A stretch of 6,259 nucleotides of DNA, taken from assembly GCA_013151115.1 (NCBI GenBank), contig JAADIW010000079.1:1-6259 (forward strand). The letters are read 5' to 3'. Position numbers and translations under genes: made by a program. Positions within the stretch are counted from its first letter, which is position 1. Every line of letters starts with the position of its first letter. The notes beneath the pieces were generated by a model that had not been told where the DNA came from, searched no databases, and worked only from the letters and a program-made list of their open reading frames with translations. Origin of the DNA: Caldisericota bacterium (GTDB lineage Bacteria > Bipolaricaulota > Bipolaricaulia > Bipolaricaulales > Bipolaricaulaceae). This document shows positions 1 to 5,372 of the stretch, piece after piece.

Positions 1-84
1 GGGGAGCCCCGCGGCGAGCCGCTCCGCCCCGATTTCGCCGCCGCAGTTCGGACACAGACCCGAAAACCTGGTCTCAACGGGGAT
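1..84 (-). CDS. rgy: Reverse gyrase, N-terminal zinc finger only (partial, runs off left edge; start unresolved)
   Basis: Read on the minus strand, bases 60 to 1 encode GLCPNCGGEIGAERLAAGLP. This matches the first half of the N-terminal zinc finger of reverse gyrases, whose usual form is C-x-NCGG, then RL, then GLPC and a second Cys pair; that second pair would lie beyond the window. Reverse gyrase joins a helicase-like module to a type IA topoisomerase and introduces positive supercoils using ATP; it is found almost only in thermophiles. The frame is open from the edge back to a TGA at 240-238, but contains no ATG, GTG or TTG. Near-cognate codons are ATC (84-82, used here as a placeholder) and ATT (99-97). 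A TTG at 77-75, 10 nt after a GAGG, lies one base out of frame. The family call rests on about 20 residues. Another zinc-ribbon protein is possible, but the spacing and GLP ending favour reverse gyrase. Confidence 0.62.
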   Translation of the reverse strand, partial: MPVETRFSGLCPNCGGEIGAERLAAGLP

Positions 85-96
85 CGGCCTCGGGAA

Positions 97-102
97 AATA
101 TA
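97..102 (-). promoter_or_regulatory. Possible -10 box (TATATT) for the reverse gyrase gene
   Basis: On the minus strand TATATT (102-97) stands out in a very GC-rich stretch and matches TATAAT at five of six positions. No convincing -35 hexamer lies 16-18 nt upstream. A GAGG (91-88) follows 5 nt later, a layout also seen at the TACAAT box near 4776. Transcription starting 6-7 nt downstream would give an almost leaderless message. Confidence 0.35.
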
Positions 103-187
103 GTCCCCGCCGTTTCCGGAGGCCAGGCCCGGGGATTCGCCGCGGTTGGCCCTTCCCCGGATGGGGGACGAAAACGCGGCCCAGAGC

Positions 188-895
188 TCACCGGTCCTCT
201 TTCGCCCCGATCCCCAGGGCCCGGAGCTCCGCGGGGCTCAAGGGACGGAGCTCCCCGGGGCGCATGTCCCCGAGCTCCACCGGGCCCATGGCCGTCCGCA
301 CGAGACGCACCACCCCGTAGCCCAGGGCCCGGAAGGCGCGGCGGATCTCGCGCTTCCGCCCCTCGTGGATCACGAGCTCCACCTCCCGCGGTCCCACCCG
401 CCTCACCGCGTCGGGGAGGAACGGGCCGTCCTCGAGCTCTATCCCCCGCGAGAGCCTCTCCAGATCCCCTTCCCCCACGTATCGGTCCAGGGTCACCCGG
501 TACCGCTTCGGCACCTCGAAGCTCGGATGGGTGAGCCGGTATATCAGGTCCCCATCATCGGTGAGGATCACGAGCCCTTCCGAATCCCGGTCGAGCCGTC
601 CCGCGGGGACGAGCCGTAGGCCGGCGGGGATGAACCGCGCCAGGGTCCTCTCGGCGTGGGGGTCGCGGAGGGTGCTCACCACCCCACGGGGCTTGTAGAG
701 CTTGAAGTAATGCCGCTCGCGCCGAAGATAGACCCTCCGGCTGTCTACCTCCACCACATCGCGCCCGGGATCGACCTCGTGCCACGGTTCGGTCACCACA
801 TCCCCGTTCACCCGCACCCTCCCCGCGCGGATGAGCTCGTCCGCCCCCCGGCGCGAGGCCACCCCGGCCGCCCGGAGGTACTTGTTGAGCCTCAC
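188..895 (-). CDS. rluB: rRNA pseudouridine synthase, RsuA/RluB/RluE family
   Basis: This 235-residue protein isomerises a uridine in rRNA to pseudouridine in the cytoplasm. An S4 RNA-binding domain occupies residues 1 to about 48 (MRLNKYLRAAGVASRRGADE). The catalytic domain follows: KLYKPRGVVST near 66-75, the catalytic motif GRLDRDSEGL at 99-108 with Asp102 as the expected nucleophile, and the family motif EGRKREIRR at 178-186 before a C-terminal stretch with LVRTAMGP. Length is normal for the family. The start is a GTG at 895-893, preceded by GAGG (906-903) at 7 nt spacing. It overlaps the stop of the upstream thiamine-binding gene in a GTGA, so translation is probably coupled. Conserved motifs cannot separate RluB (23S U2605 in E. 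coli) from RsuA (16S U516); the symbol is the commonest assignment outside the Proteobacteria. Confidence 0.93.
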   Translation of the reverse strand: MRLNKYLRAAGVASRRGADELIRAGRVRVNGDVVTEPWHEVDPGRDVVEVDSRRVYLRRERHYFKLYKPRGVVSTLRDPHAERTLARFIPAGLRLVPAGRLDRDSEGLVILTDDGDLIYRLTHPSFEVPKRYRVTLDRYVGEGDLERLSRGIELEDGPFLPDAVRRVGPREVELVIHEGRKREIRRAFRALGYGVVRLVRTAMGPVELGDMRPGELRPLSPAELRALGIGAKEDR

Positions 896-1218
896 GACCC
901 CGCCTCGACCCGCGTGCGCCTGATCGCGCGGCCCAGCTTTTCCTCCACCGACCTGGTCTTGTACTCCAGGAGCCCCGCCTTCCCCGGGCGGTCATCGATG
1001 TAGATCCGGGTGGCCACACGGGGCGCCAGCTCCAGCATCCGCTGGTGACAGCGCTTGATGAGGGCCATCACCTCGTCCCACTCCCCCTCCACGATCGTGC
1101 CCATGGGGGTAAGGAGGTATGGGAGGCCGCTCCTGTCCACGAGGTCGATCACCTCGGCGACGTACCGGCTTAGGCTCTCCCCCACGCCGATGGGGGAGAT
1201 CGAGAACTCGACGATCAT
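892..1218 (-). CDS. MTH1187 family thiamine-binding protein (DUF77/YqgV-like)
   Basis: This 108-residue cytoplasmic protein matches the MTH1187/YqgV family: small ferredoxin-like proteins that form tetramers, some of which bind thiamine. The N-terminal beta strand MIVEFSISPIG, the motif YLLTPMGTIVEG at 34-45, and a C-terminal RIYIDDRPGK segment (71-80) followed by a charged helix are typical. The start ATG (1218-1216) has a strong Shine-Dalgarno GGGAGGTGA (1233-1225), with 9 nt between GGAGG and ATG. It is the first gene of a leftward pair and shares a 4-bp GTGA overlap with the pseudouridine synthase gene. Members are often found alone or near thiamine or cell-envelope genes; nothing here specifies a thiamine pathway, so the ligand is inferred from the family. 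Confidence 0.88.
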   Translation of the reverse strand: MIVEFSISPIGVGESLSRYVAEVIDLVDRSGLPYLLTPMGTIVEGEWDEVMALIKRCHQRMLELAPRVATRIYIDDRPGKAGLLEYKTRSVEEKLGRAIRRTRVEAGS

Positions 1219-1240
1219 CCCCGGTCACCTCCCGCCGAAG

Positions 1241-1269
1241 AAATTAGGACCCCCTCGCCCACGTTGCAA
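1241..1269 (-). promoter_or_regulatory. Leftward promoter for thiamine-binding/pseudouridine synthase pair
   Basis: The minus strand carries TTGCAA (1269-1264, four of six matches to TTGACA), a 17-nt spacer and TAATTT (1246-1241, a weaker -10), in one of the few AT-rich patches of the window. A start about 7 nt downstream falls just before the Shine-Dalgarno at 1233-1225, giving a leader of roughly 16 nt. CCTAAT, two bases upstream, is a better -10 match but with a 15-nt spacer. The -35 hexamer is shared with the opposite promoter. Confidence 0.42.
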
Positions 1270-1292
1270 ACCGGGGCCGCGGCGAGTACAAG
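1264..1292 (+). promoter_or_regulatory. Rightward promoter for the ABC transporter operon
   Basis: The plus strand reads TTGCAA (1264-1269), a 17-nt spacer and TACAAG (1287-1292, four of six matches to TATAAT). The predicted transcription start is near 1299, only 4-10 nt ahead of the two candidate ATG codons at 1303 and 1309. The -35 hexamer is its own reverse complement and is the same six bases used by the leftward promoter. Confidence 0.4.
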
Positions 1293-1308
1293 CTCCCCGG
1301 TGATGCGC

Positions 1309-1893
1309 ATGAGACCCCTCGCGATCATCATCACGGCGGCTGCCCTCGGGATCGGCGCTTGGGCCCAGGGCCTGCTCCCAGAGCTCCCCTATCCGGGGGG
1401 CCACACCCTCCTCCGCTACGAGATCAGGGCGCCGGATAAACCGCCGTCCGATTGGATCCTGGAGGTCATACCGAAGGGGGAGGCGTATGAGATCCGGATG
1501 ACCTTCGTCCGCGCGGTCCCCGGCGCCGAGGGGTTCTCCCTCCTGGGGGCCGTCATGGGGATCGGCCTGATGGAGGGGGACACCGGGCTGCTCCCCTTGG
1601 CCCCCCTATTCTCCCTGTGGGACAAGGCGATCGAGGCGGGGAAAAGCTACCTCCTCCGGGGGCGTGCCCGCCTCACCACCGAGCGGGAGGACGAGATCCT
1701 GGGGATCCCCGTGGTGGTGGGGATCTACGTCCACCCCTCGTTTCCCGACCAGCGGGCCCTCGTGTACATCCCCCGCCTCTCCCATCGGGCCCTCCTCTTC
1801 TTCCCGCCCTACCTGCGGATCGAGGAAAGGGCGGACGGCGGGTACAGGACGCTCGAGGAGATAGAGCTCGTCGAGTTCAAACATGACGGATGA
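1309..1893 (+). CDS. Exported protein of unknown function, first gene of ABC transporter operon
   Basis: The 194-residue product is not a family I recognise. Residues 1-20 (MRPLAIIITAAALGIGAWAQ) form a short signal peptide: a basic start, a hydrophobic core and an AWA|Q-type cleavage site. The mature part alternates short hydrophobic and charged segments suggestive of beta strands, with no cysteines and no further clear membrane helix, so it probably works outside the cytoplasmic membrane. ATG 1309 is preferred because GGTGA (1299-1303) precedes it by 5 nt. ATG 1303 would add only Met-Arg, and the longer open frame from TTG 1264 starts inside the predicted promoter. The stop overlaps the ABC ATPase start by 11 bp, so it is probably co-expressed and may be a substrate-handling or accessory part of that transporter. 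Confidence 0.72.
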   Translation: MRPLAIIITAAALGIGAWAQGLLPELPYPGGHTLLRYEIRAPDKPPSDWILEVIPKGEAYEIRMTFVRAVPGAEGFSLLGAVMGIGLMEGDTGLLPLAPLFSLWDKAIEAGKSYLLRGRARLTTEREDEILGIPVVVGIYVHPSFPDQRALVYIPRLSHRALLFFPPYLRIEERADGGYRTLEEIELVEFKHDG

Positions 1894-2581
1894 CCATATC
1901 GTAAAACTGGAAGCGGTCTGGAAGGTCTACCGCATGGGCCGGCGCCGCCGCATCGAGGTGGAGGCCCTGCGCGGGGTGGACCTCGGGGTGGCGAGGGGGG
2001 AGTTCCTGGCGGTGACGGGCCCCTCGGGCTCGGGTAAGTCCACCCTGCTTCACCTCATGGGATGCCTGGACCGCCCGACCAAAGGTCGGGTCCTCTTCGA
2101 GGGGGAGGACGTTTCCGCCCTGCGGGCCACGGCCCTGGCGCGAATCAGGAACCGCCGGGTGGGGTTCGTGTTCCAGAGCTTCAACCTCTCCCCCACCCTC
2201 TCCGCCCTGGGGAACGTGGAACTCCCCATGATCTTCGCCGGGGTACCGCGGCGGGAACGGCTACGGCGGGCCCGGGAGCTCCTCGCCCGGGTGGGCCTAA
2301 CGGAGCGGGAGAGGCACCTGCCCGCGGAGCTATCCGGGGGGGAGCAGCAACGGGTGGCCATCGCCCGGGCCCTGGCGAACTCCCCCGATCTCCTGCTGGC
2401 GGATGAGCCCACCGGGAACCTGGATTCGGAGACCGGCCGCGGGGTGCTCTCCCTGCTCTCCGGGTCCAACGCCGATGGGGTAACGGTGGTGGTGGTCACC
2501 CACGACCCCGAGGTGGCCGGGATCGCGCATCGCGTGCTCAGGATCCGGGATGGGCGCATCGTGGAGGACACCGATGCTTGA
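1883..2581 (+). CDS. ABC transporter ATP-binding protein, LolD/MacB type
   Basis: This 232-residue cytoplasmic ATPase powers the permease encoded immediately downstream. All motifs are intact: Walker A GPSGSGKST at 46-54, Q-loop FVFQSFNL with Gln98, signature LSGGEQQR at 150-157, Walker B LLLADE at 170-175 followed by PTGNLD, and the switch His207 in VTHD. The NLSPTLSALGNVELPM segment and the overall length place it in the MacB/LolD/FtsE-like class (3.A.1.122 and relatives), whose members drive mechanotransmission across the envelope rather than classical import. There is no good Shine-Dalgarno before ATG 1883. The start lies 11 bp inside the end of the upstream gene, which suggests translational coupling. 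The substrate cannot be inferred: MacB-like systems handle peptides, macrolides or lipoproteins. Confidence 0.95.
   Translation: MTDDHIVKLEAVWKVYRMGRRRRIEVEALRGVDLGVARGEFLAVTGPSGSGKSTLLHLMGCLDRPTKGRVLFEGEDVSALRATALARIRNRRVGFVFQSFNLSPTLSALGNVELPMIFAGVPRRERLRRARELLARVGLTERERHLPAELSGGEQQRVAIARALANSPDLLLADEPTGNLDSETGRGVLSLLSGSNADGVTVVVVTHDPEVAGIAHRVLRIRDGRIVEDTDA
2563..2568 (+). promoter_or_regulatory. Shine-Dalgarno that fixes the permease start
   Basis: GGAGGA lies 5 nt before ATG 2574, inside the end of the ATPase gene. It supports a start at 2574 over the in-frame ATG at 2550, which would add eight unconserved residues and increase the overlap with the ATPase gene. Confidence 0.7.
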
Positions 2582-3743
2582 CCTCTTCGGGATCGCCGTA
2601 CGGGGGCTCCTCCATCGGAAAAAGCGCAGTTGGCTCACCATCGTCGGGATCCTGATCGGGATCACCGCCGTGGTGGCCCTGGTCTCGCTGGGCGAATCGA
2701 TGCAGCGCGCGGTCAAACGCTCCTTCGAGGAGCTGGGATACGACGTGGTGATGATCCTCCCCGGGGAACTCGGCGGGGGGTTCGGGGGCCCGGGGAGCTT
2801 CAGTACCCCGTTCGAAATCGATGTGGACGCGCTCTCCACGGTCGAGGGCGTCGGGGAGATCGGCCTGCTGAACTTCCAGAGCGTCTACGTCAAGGCGGGG
2901 GGCAAGGAAGGGTTCCTCGACGCCTTGGGAGTCTCGGGGAATATCTTCTCCTTCTTCAAGGTCGAGATGGTGGAGGGGCGCGGGTTCACCGAGGGCGAGC
3001 GTGGGGCGGCGATCCTCGGGCGCGAGGTGGCGACGGAGCTCGGCATCGGTGCGGGCGGGACGGTCCTGATCGAGGATCGCCCCTTCGCCGTGGTCGGGGT
3101 ATACAGCGCCGACAGCCGACTGGACGAAGACGCCATCATCATCCCGCTCGCGGACCTGCAGGAGCTGACGGGGACGCGGGCCGTCACCATGGTGCTCGTG
3201 CGCGTGGCCCCGGGGTACGATGTGTCCGAGACCGCCAAGCGCATCGAGGACTTCCTCCGCCGGAGCCGCGGCCGGCGGGACCTCTCGGTGCAGACCATGG
3301 AGGAGGTGCACGAAGTGGTGCAGCGGGCCCTCGGGATCCTGGGGGCCTTCCTCGGGGGGATCGCGGGGATCGCGCTCTTGGTGGGAGGCATCGGGGTGAT
3401 GAACACCATGTATACCGCGGTCCTCGAGCGCACCCGGGAGATCGGGGTGATGAAGGCCGTCGGCGCCCGGAACTCCCAGATCGCCCTCATCTTCCTCCTG
3501 GAATCGGGGTTGATGGGGCTGGCGGGGGGGATCCTGGGCACCGGGATCGGATCGTCGCTGAATTTCATCGCCGTGTTCGCCGCCAAGCGGGCTTTGGGCA
3601 CGGGGGTGCTGGAGTACGGGATCTCGTGGTGGCTCGTGTTGGGGGCCCTGGGGTTCTCGTTCCTGGTGGGCGCGGTGGCGGGGTTGTTGCCGGCCCGGGC
3701 CGCCGCGCGGCTCGATCCGGTGGAGGCCCTGCGTTACGAGTGA
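2574..3743 (+). CDS. ABC transporter permease, MacB/FtsX family
   Basis: The 389-residue membrane protein begins MLDLFGIAVRGLLHRKKRSW and has the four-helix MacB layout. A first helix at about 20-38 (LTIVGILIGITAVVALVS) is followed by a large extracytoplasmic MacB-PCD-type domain, roughly 40-245. Then come helix 2 near 255-277, helix 3 near 302-330, helix 4 near 352-372, and the characteristic ending PARAAARLDPVEALRYE. The segment LERTREIGVMKAVGAR at 284-299 is the conserved cytoplasmic loop that couples to the ATPase. Its start overlaps the ATPase stop by 8 bp, so the two form one transporter, presumably as dimers of each subunit. MacB systems of Gram-negative bacteria usually have a membrane-fusion protein gene beside them; here that place is taken by the unknown exported protein. 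Exported or extracted substrate unknown. Confidence 0.93.
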   Translation: MLDLFGIAVRGLLHRKKRSWLTIVGILIGITAVVALVSLGESMQRAVKRSFEELGYDVVMILPGELGGGFGGPGSFSTPFEIDVDALSTVEGVGEIGLLNFQSVYVKAGGKEGFLDALGVSGNIFSFFKVEMVEGRGFTEGERGAAILGREVATELGIGAGGTVLIEDRPFAVVGVYSADSRLDEDAIIIPLADLQELTGTRAVTMVLVRVAPGYDVSETAKRIEDFLRRSRGRRDLSVQTMEEVHEVVQRALGILGAFLGGIAGIALLVGGIGVMNTMYTAVLERTREIGVMKAVGARNSQIALIFLLESGLMGLAGGILGTGIGSSLNFIAVFAAKRALGTGVLEYGISWWLVLGALGFSFLVGAVAGLLPARAAARLDPVEALRYE

Positions 3744-3752
3744 GGAGGGTGA

Positions 3753-4733
3753 ATGGGGCGGATCTTCATCAGCTGTCGGATCTTTCCGGATGAGATCGCG
3801 AGGCTCGAACGGGAGGGACATGAGGTGGAGATGTATCCCGGGGACGTGATCCCCCGGGAGGAACTTCTCCGCGGTGTCGCCGGGGCCGATGTCCTCATCT
3901 GCCCCCTTTCCACCAGGGTGGACCGGGACATCCTCGCGGCCTCGCCCCGGTTGAAGATCATCGCCAACCTGGGGGTGGGCGTGGACAACATCGATCTGGA
4001 TGAGGCGAGCGCGCGGGGGATCATGGTGCTGAACACCCCCGGGGTCCTCACCGAGACCGTGGCCGATCTCGCCGTGGCCCTGATGCTGGCGGTCGCCCGC
4101 CGGATAGCGGAGTTGGATAAGAGGCTGCGGGCAGAGGGGTTCCCGGGCTGGTCCTTCATGCCCCCCTACCTCGGGCGGGACGTGTGGGGCTCCACCCTGG
4201 GCATCGTGGGCCTGGGGCGGATCGGGGCCGCCGTGGCCCGGCGGGCGAGATGTTTTTCCATGGCGATCCTGTATTACTCCCGCGCCCGGAAGCCGGACCT
4301 AGAGGCGGAACTCGGGTGCCGCTACGTCCCATTGGACGAGCTCCTGGCGGAAAGCGACTTCGTGGTCCTGTGTGTACCCCTGGTCCCCGAGACGCGTCAC
4401 CTCATCGGGGAACGTGAGCTCTCGCTCATGAAGGAGACGGCTTATCTGGTGAACATCGCCCGGGGCCCGGTGGTGGATGAGGGGGCCCTGGTGCGGGCCC
4501 TAAGGGAGGGACGGATCGCCGGGGCCGCCTTGGACGTATTCGAGCGGGAGCCGGAGGTGCACCCCGGGCTGCTGGAGCTCGACAACGTGGTGCTGACGCC
4601 CCATATCGGCTCGGCCACCCTGGGCACCAGGCGGCGCATGGCGTCGCTGGCCGTGGACGGCGTCCTCGCCGCCCTGAGGGGCGAACGGCCCGGTAACCTG
4701 GTGAACCCCAACGCCTGGCCCGGCAAACTGTGA
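3753..4733 (+). CDS. gyaR: Glyoxylate reductase / D-2-hydroxyacid dehydrogenase
   Basis: The 326-residue cytoplasmic enzyme belongs to the D-isomer-specific 2-hydroxyacid dehydrogenases, which reduce 2-oxoacids (here probably glyoxylate to glycolate, or hydroxypyruvate to D-glycerate) with NAD(P)H. The substrate-site segment LGVGVDNID is at 73-81 and NTPGVLTETVADLAVALM at 94-111. The Rossmann motif GLGRIG is at 153-158. The catalytic triad is Arg237 (NIARG), Glu266 (FEREP) and His284 (PHIGSAT). The stretch ILYYSRARKP at 172-181 closely resembles archaeal and thermophilic GyaR, with Arg177 after the second beta strand hinting at NADPH acceptance. GGAGGGTGA (3744-3752) directly precedes ATG 3753, and only 9 bp separate it from the permease stop, so it probably ends the ABC operon. 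D-3-phosphoglycerate dehydrogenase activity is less likely, as no ACT domain is present. Confidence 0.9.
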   Translation: MGRIFISCRIFPDEIARLEREGHEVEMYPGDVIPREELLRGVAGADVLICPLSTRVDRDILAASPRLKIIANLGVGVDNIDLDEASARGIMVLNTPGVLTETVADLAVALMLAVARRIAELDKRLRAEGFPGWSFMPPYLGRDVWGSTLGIVGLGRIGAAVARRARCFSMAILYYSRARKPDLEAELGCRYVPLDELLAESDFVVLCVPLVPETRHLIGERELSLMKETAYLVNIARGPVVDEGALVRALREGRIAGAALDVFEREPEVHPGLLELDNVVLTPHIGSATLGTRRRMASLAVDGVLAALRGERPGNLVNPNAWPGKL

Positions 4734-4775
4734 TCCGCGTCACGGAAACGCGAAACCGGCCCCGGGGTCTCGCTG

Positions 4776-4781
4776 TACAAT
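4776..4781 (+). promoter_or_regulatory. -10 box (TACAAT) for the cysteine-rich protein/glycosylase unit
   Basis: TACAAT matches the -10 consensus at five of six positions and lies in the 66-bp gap after the dehydrogenase gene. No -35-like hexamer is visible 16-18 nt upstream (sequence near 4753 is AAACCG). A start near 4787-4788 would fall at the edge of the Shine-Dalgarno, giving a leader of about 12 nt. Confidence 0.45.
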
Positions 4782-4786
4782 GGGTT

Positions 4787-4794
4787 GGAGGTGA
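4787..4794 (+). promoter_or_regulatory. Shine-Dalgarno deciding the start of the cysteine-rich gene
   Basis: GGAGGTGA is a near-perfect ribosome binding site, with 8 nt between its GGAGG core and ATG 4800. That start yields a clean signal peptide beginning MKRALALMAL. The in-frame TTG 4785, GTG 4791 and ATG 4794 overlap or precede the site and would make it non-functional. Confidence 0.7.
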
Positions 4795-4799
4795 TGTGG

Positions 4800-5363
4800 A
4801 TGAAGAGGGCTCTTGCGCTTATGGCGTTGGTGGCGGTGGCGATGGGGAGCACGGGCTACGGGTTCACGGGGGCGTGTTGTCCCCAACCCGAGGAACCGTG
4901 TTGTTACACAGCCTTCTGGACGGGTGAGGTCGTCTACTTCAAGCTGGTGGTCCCGTTCGGGTTCTTCTGTTGCCCCACGGACGAGCTCATCGTCGGTTGG
5001 CGCATCGAGACCCTGGACGGCGCCATGGTGTACCAGTACACCTACTCCACGCCCGTGGCACCGGGCACCGAGATGCAGTGGAACCAGGTGGACATGGCGG
5101 GCCAACAGGTGGCCGCGGGCTTCTATAACATCGTGATCACCACCACCAAGGGGGAGTACAAGGCCGCGATCAAGATCGTGGAGAAATCCCCCTGTTGCTG
5201 GACCGTCCTGAGGTCCAAACCTTGCGGGATCTCGTTCTGCAAACCCTACATCAAGGTCTACCGGCGCCCGAGCTGTTGCGCTCCCAAGCCGAGCTGTTGC
5301 CTGCCGTTCCCGTGCGGGATCTCGTTCTTCTTCGGCTGCTGTGACGAGGACGCCCAGCCCTGA
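4800..5363 (+). CDS. Exported cysteine-pair-rich protein with Ig-like middle domain, function unknown
   Basis: I do not recognise this 187-residue protein. Residues 1 to about 25 look like a signal peptide (MKRALALMALVAVAMGS...). FTGA just before Cys26 could be a loose lipobox, so a lipoprotein is possible. The mature protein holds 17 cysteines, fourteen as seven adjacent pairs (26-27, 34-35, 57-58, 132-133, 159-160, 166-167, 180-181) plus Cys142, 147 and 172. Residues about 60-128 lack Cys and read like a beta sandwich: GWRIETLDG, then QWNQVDMAGQQVAAGFYNIV and GEYKAAIKIV, resembling FlgD-Ig or BsuPI-type domains. The tail repeats PCGISF (141 and 171) and PSCC (157 and 164). Metal binding or a disulfide-stabilised surface protein are both open. 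The downstream glycosylase starts 9 bp after the stop. Confidence 0.75.
   Translation: MKRALALMALVAVAMGSTGYGFTGACCPQPEEPCCYTAFWTGEVVYFKLVVPFGFFCCPTDELIVGWRIETLDGAMVYQYTYSTPVAPGTEMQWNQVDMAGQQVAAGFYNIVITTTKGEYKAAIKIVEKSPCCWTVLRSKPCGISFCKPYIKVYRRPSCCAPKPSCCLPFPCGISFFFGCCDEDAQP
5223..5328 (+). repeat. Internal repeats in the cysteine-rich gene tail
   Basis: A 16-nt perfect repeat, TGCGGGATCTCGTTCT, occurs at 5223-5238 and 5313-5328, exactly 90 nt (30 codons) apart, each encoding CGISF. Between them CCGAGCTGTTGC occurs at 5268-5279 and 5289-5300, 21 nt apart, encoding the two PSCC motifs. All are in frame, which points to growth of the tail by in-frame duplication. Confidence 0.7.
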
Positions 5364-5372
5364 CGCCCCGGG

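Noticed and set aside
155..168. CCCC/GGGG small inverted repeat between the pseudouridine synthase and reverse gyrase genes
   Set aside because: A 4-bp stem with no T run in very GC-rich DNA is expected by chance; not a terminator.
1219..1263. TPP riboswitch ahead of the thiamine-binding gene
   Set aside because: The predicted leader is about 16 nt and the whole divergent gap is about 90 bp shared with a second promoter; no TPP-aptamer sequence is visible.
2630..3793. A long plus-strand frame inside the permease gene
   Set aside because: Gly/Arg-rich alternate reading of the permease coding sequence, without membrane segments or conserved motifs.
2538..3821. A 427-codon open frame on the minus strand opposite the permease
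   Set aside because: It is antisense to a clearly conserved MacB permease, is dominated by Pro, Arg, Glu and His as expected from GC-rich shadow frames, and has no recognisable domain.
4736..4752. Hairpin CGCGT-7 nt-ACGCG after the dehydrogenase stop as a terminator
   Set aside because: Only a 5-bp stem and no following T run; too weak to call an intrinsic terminator.
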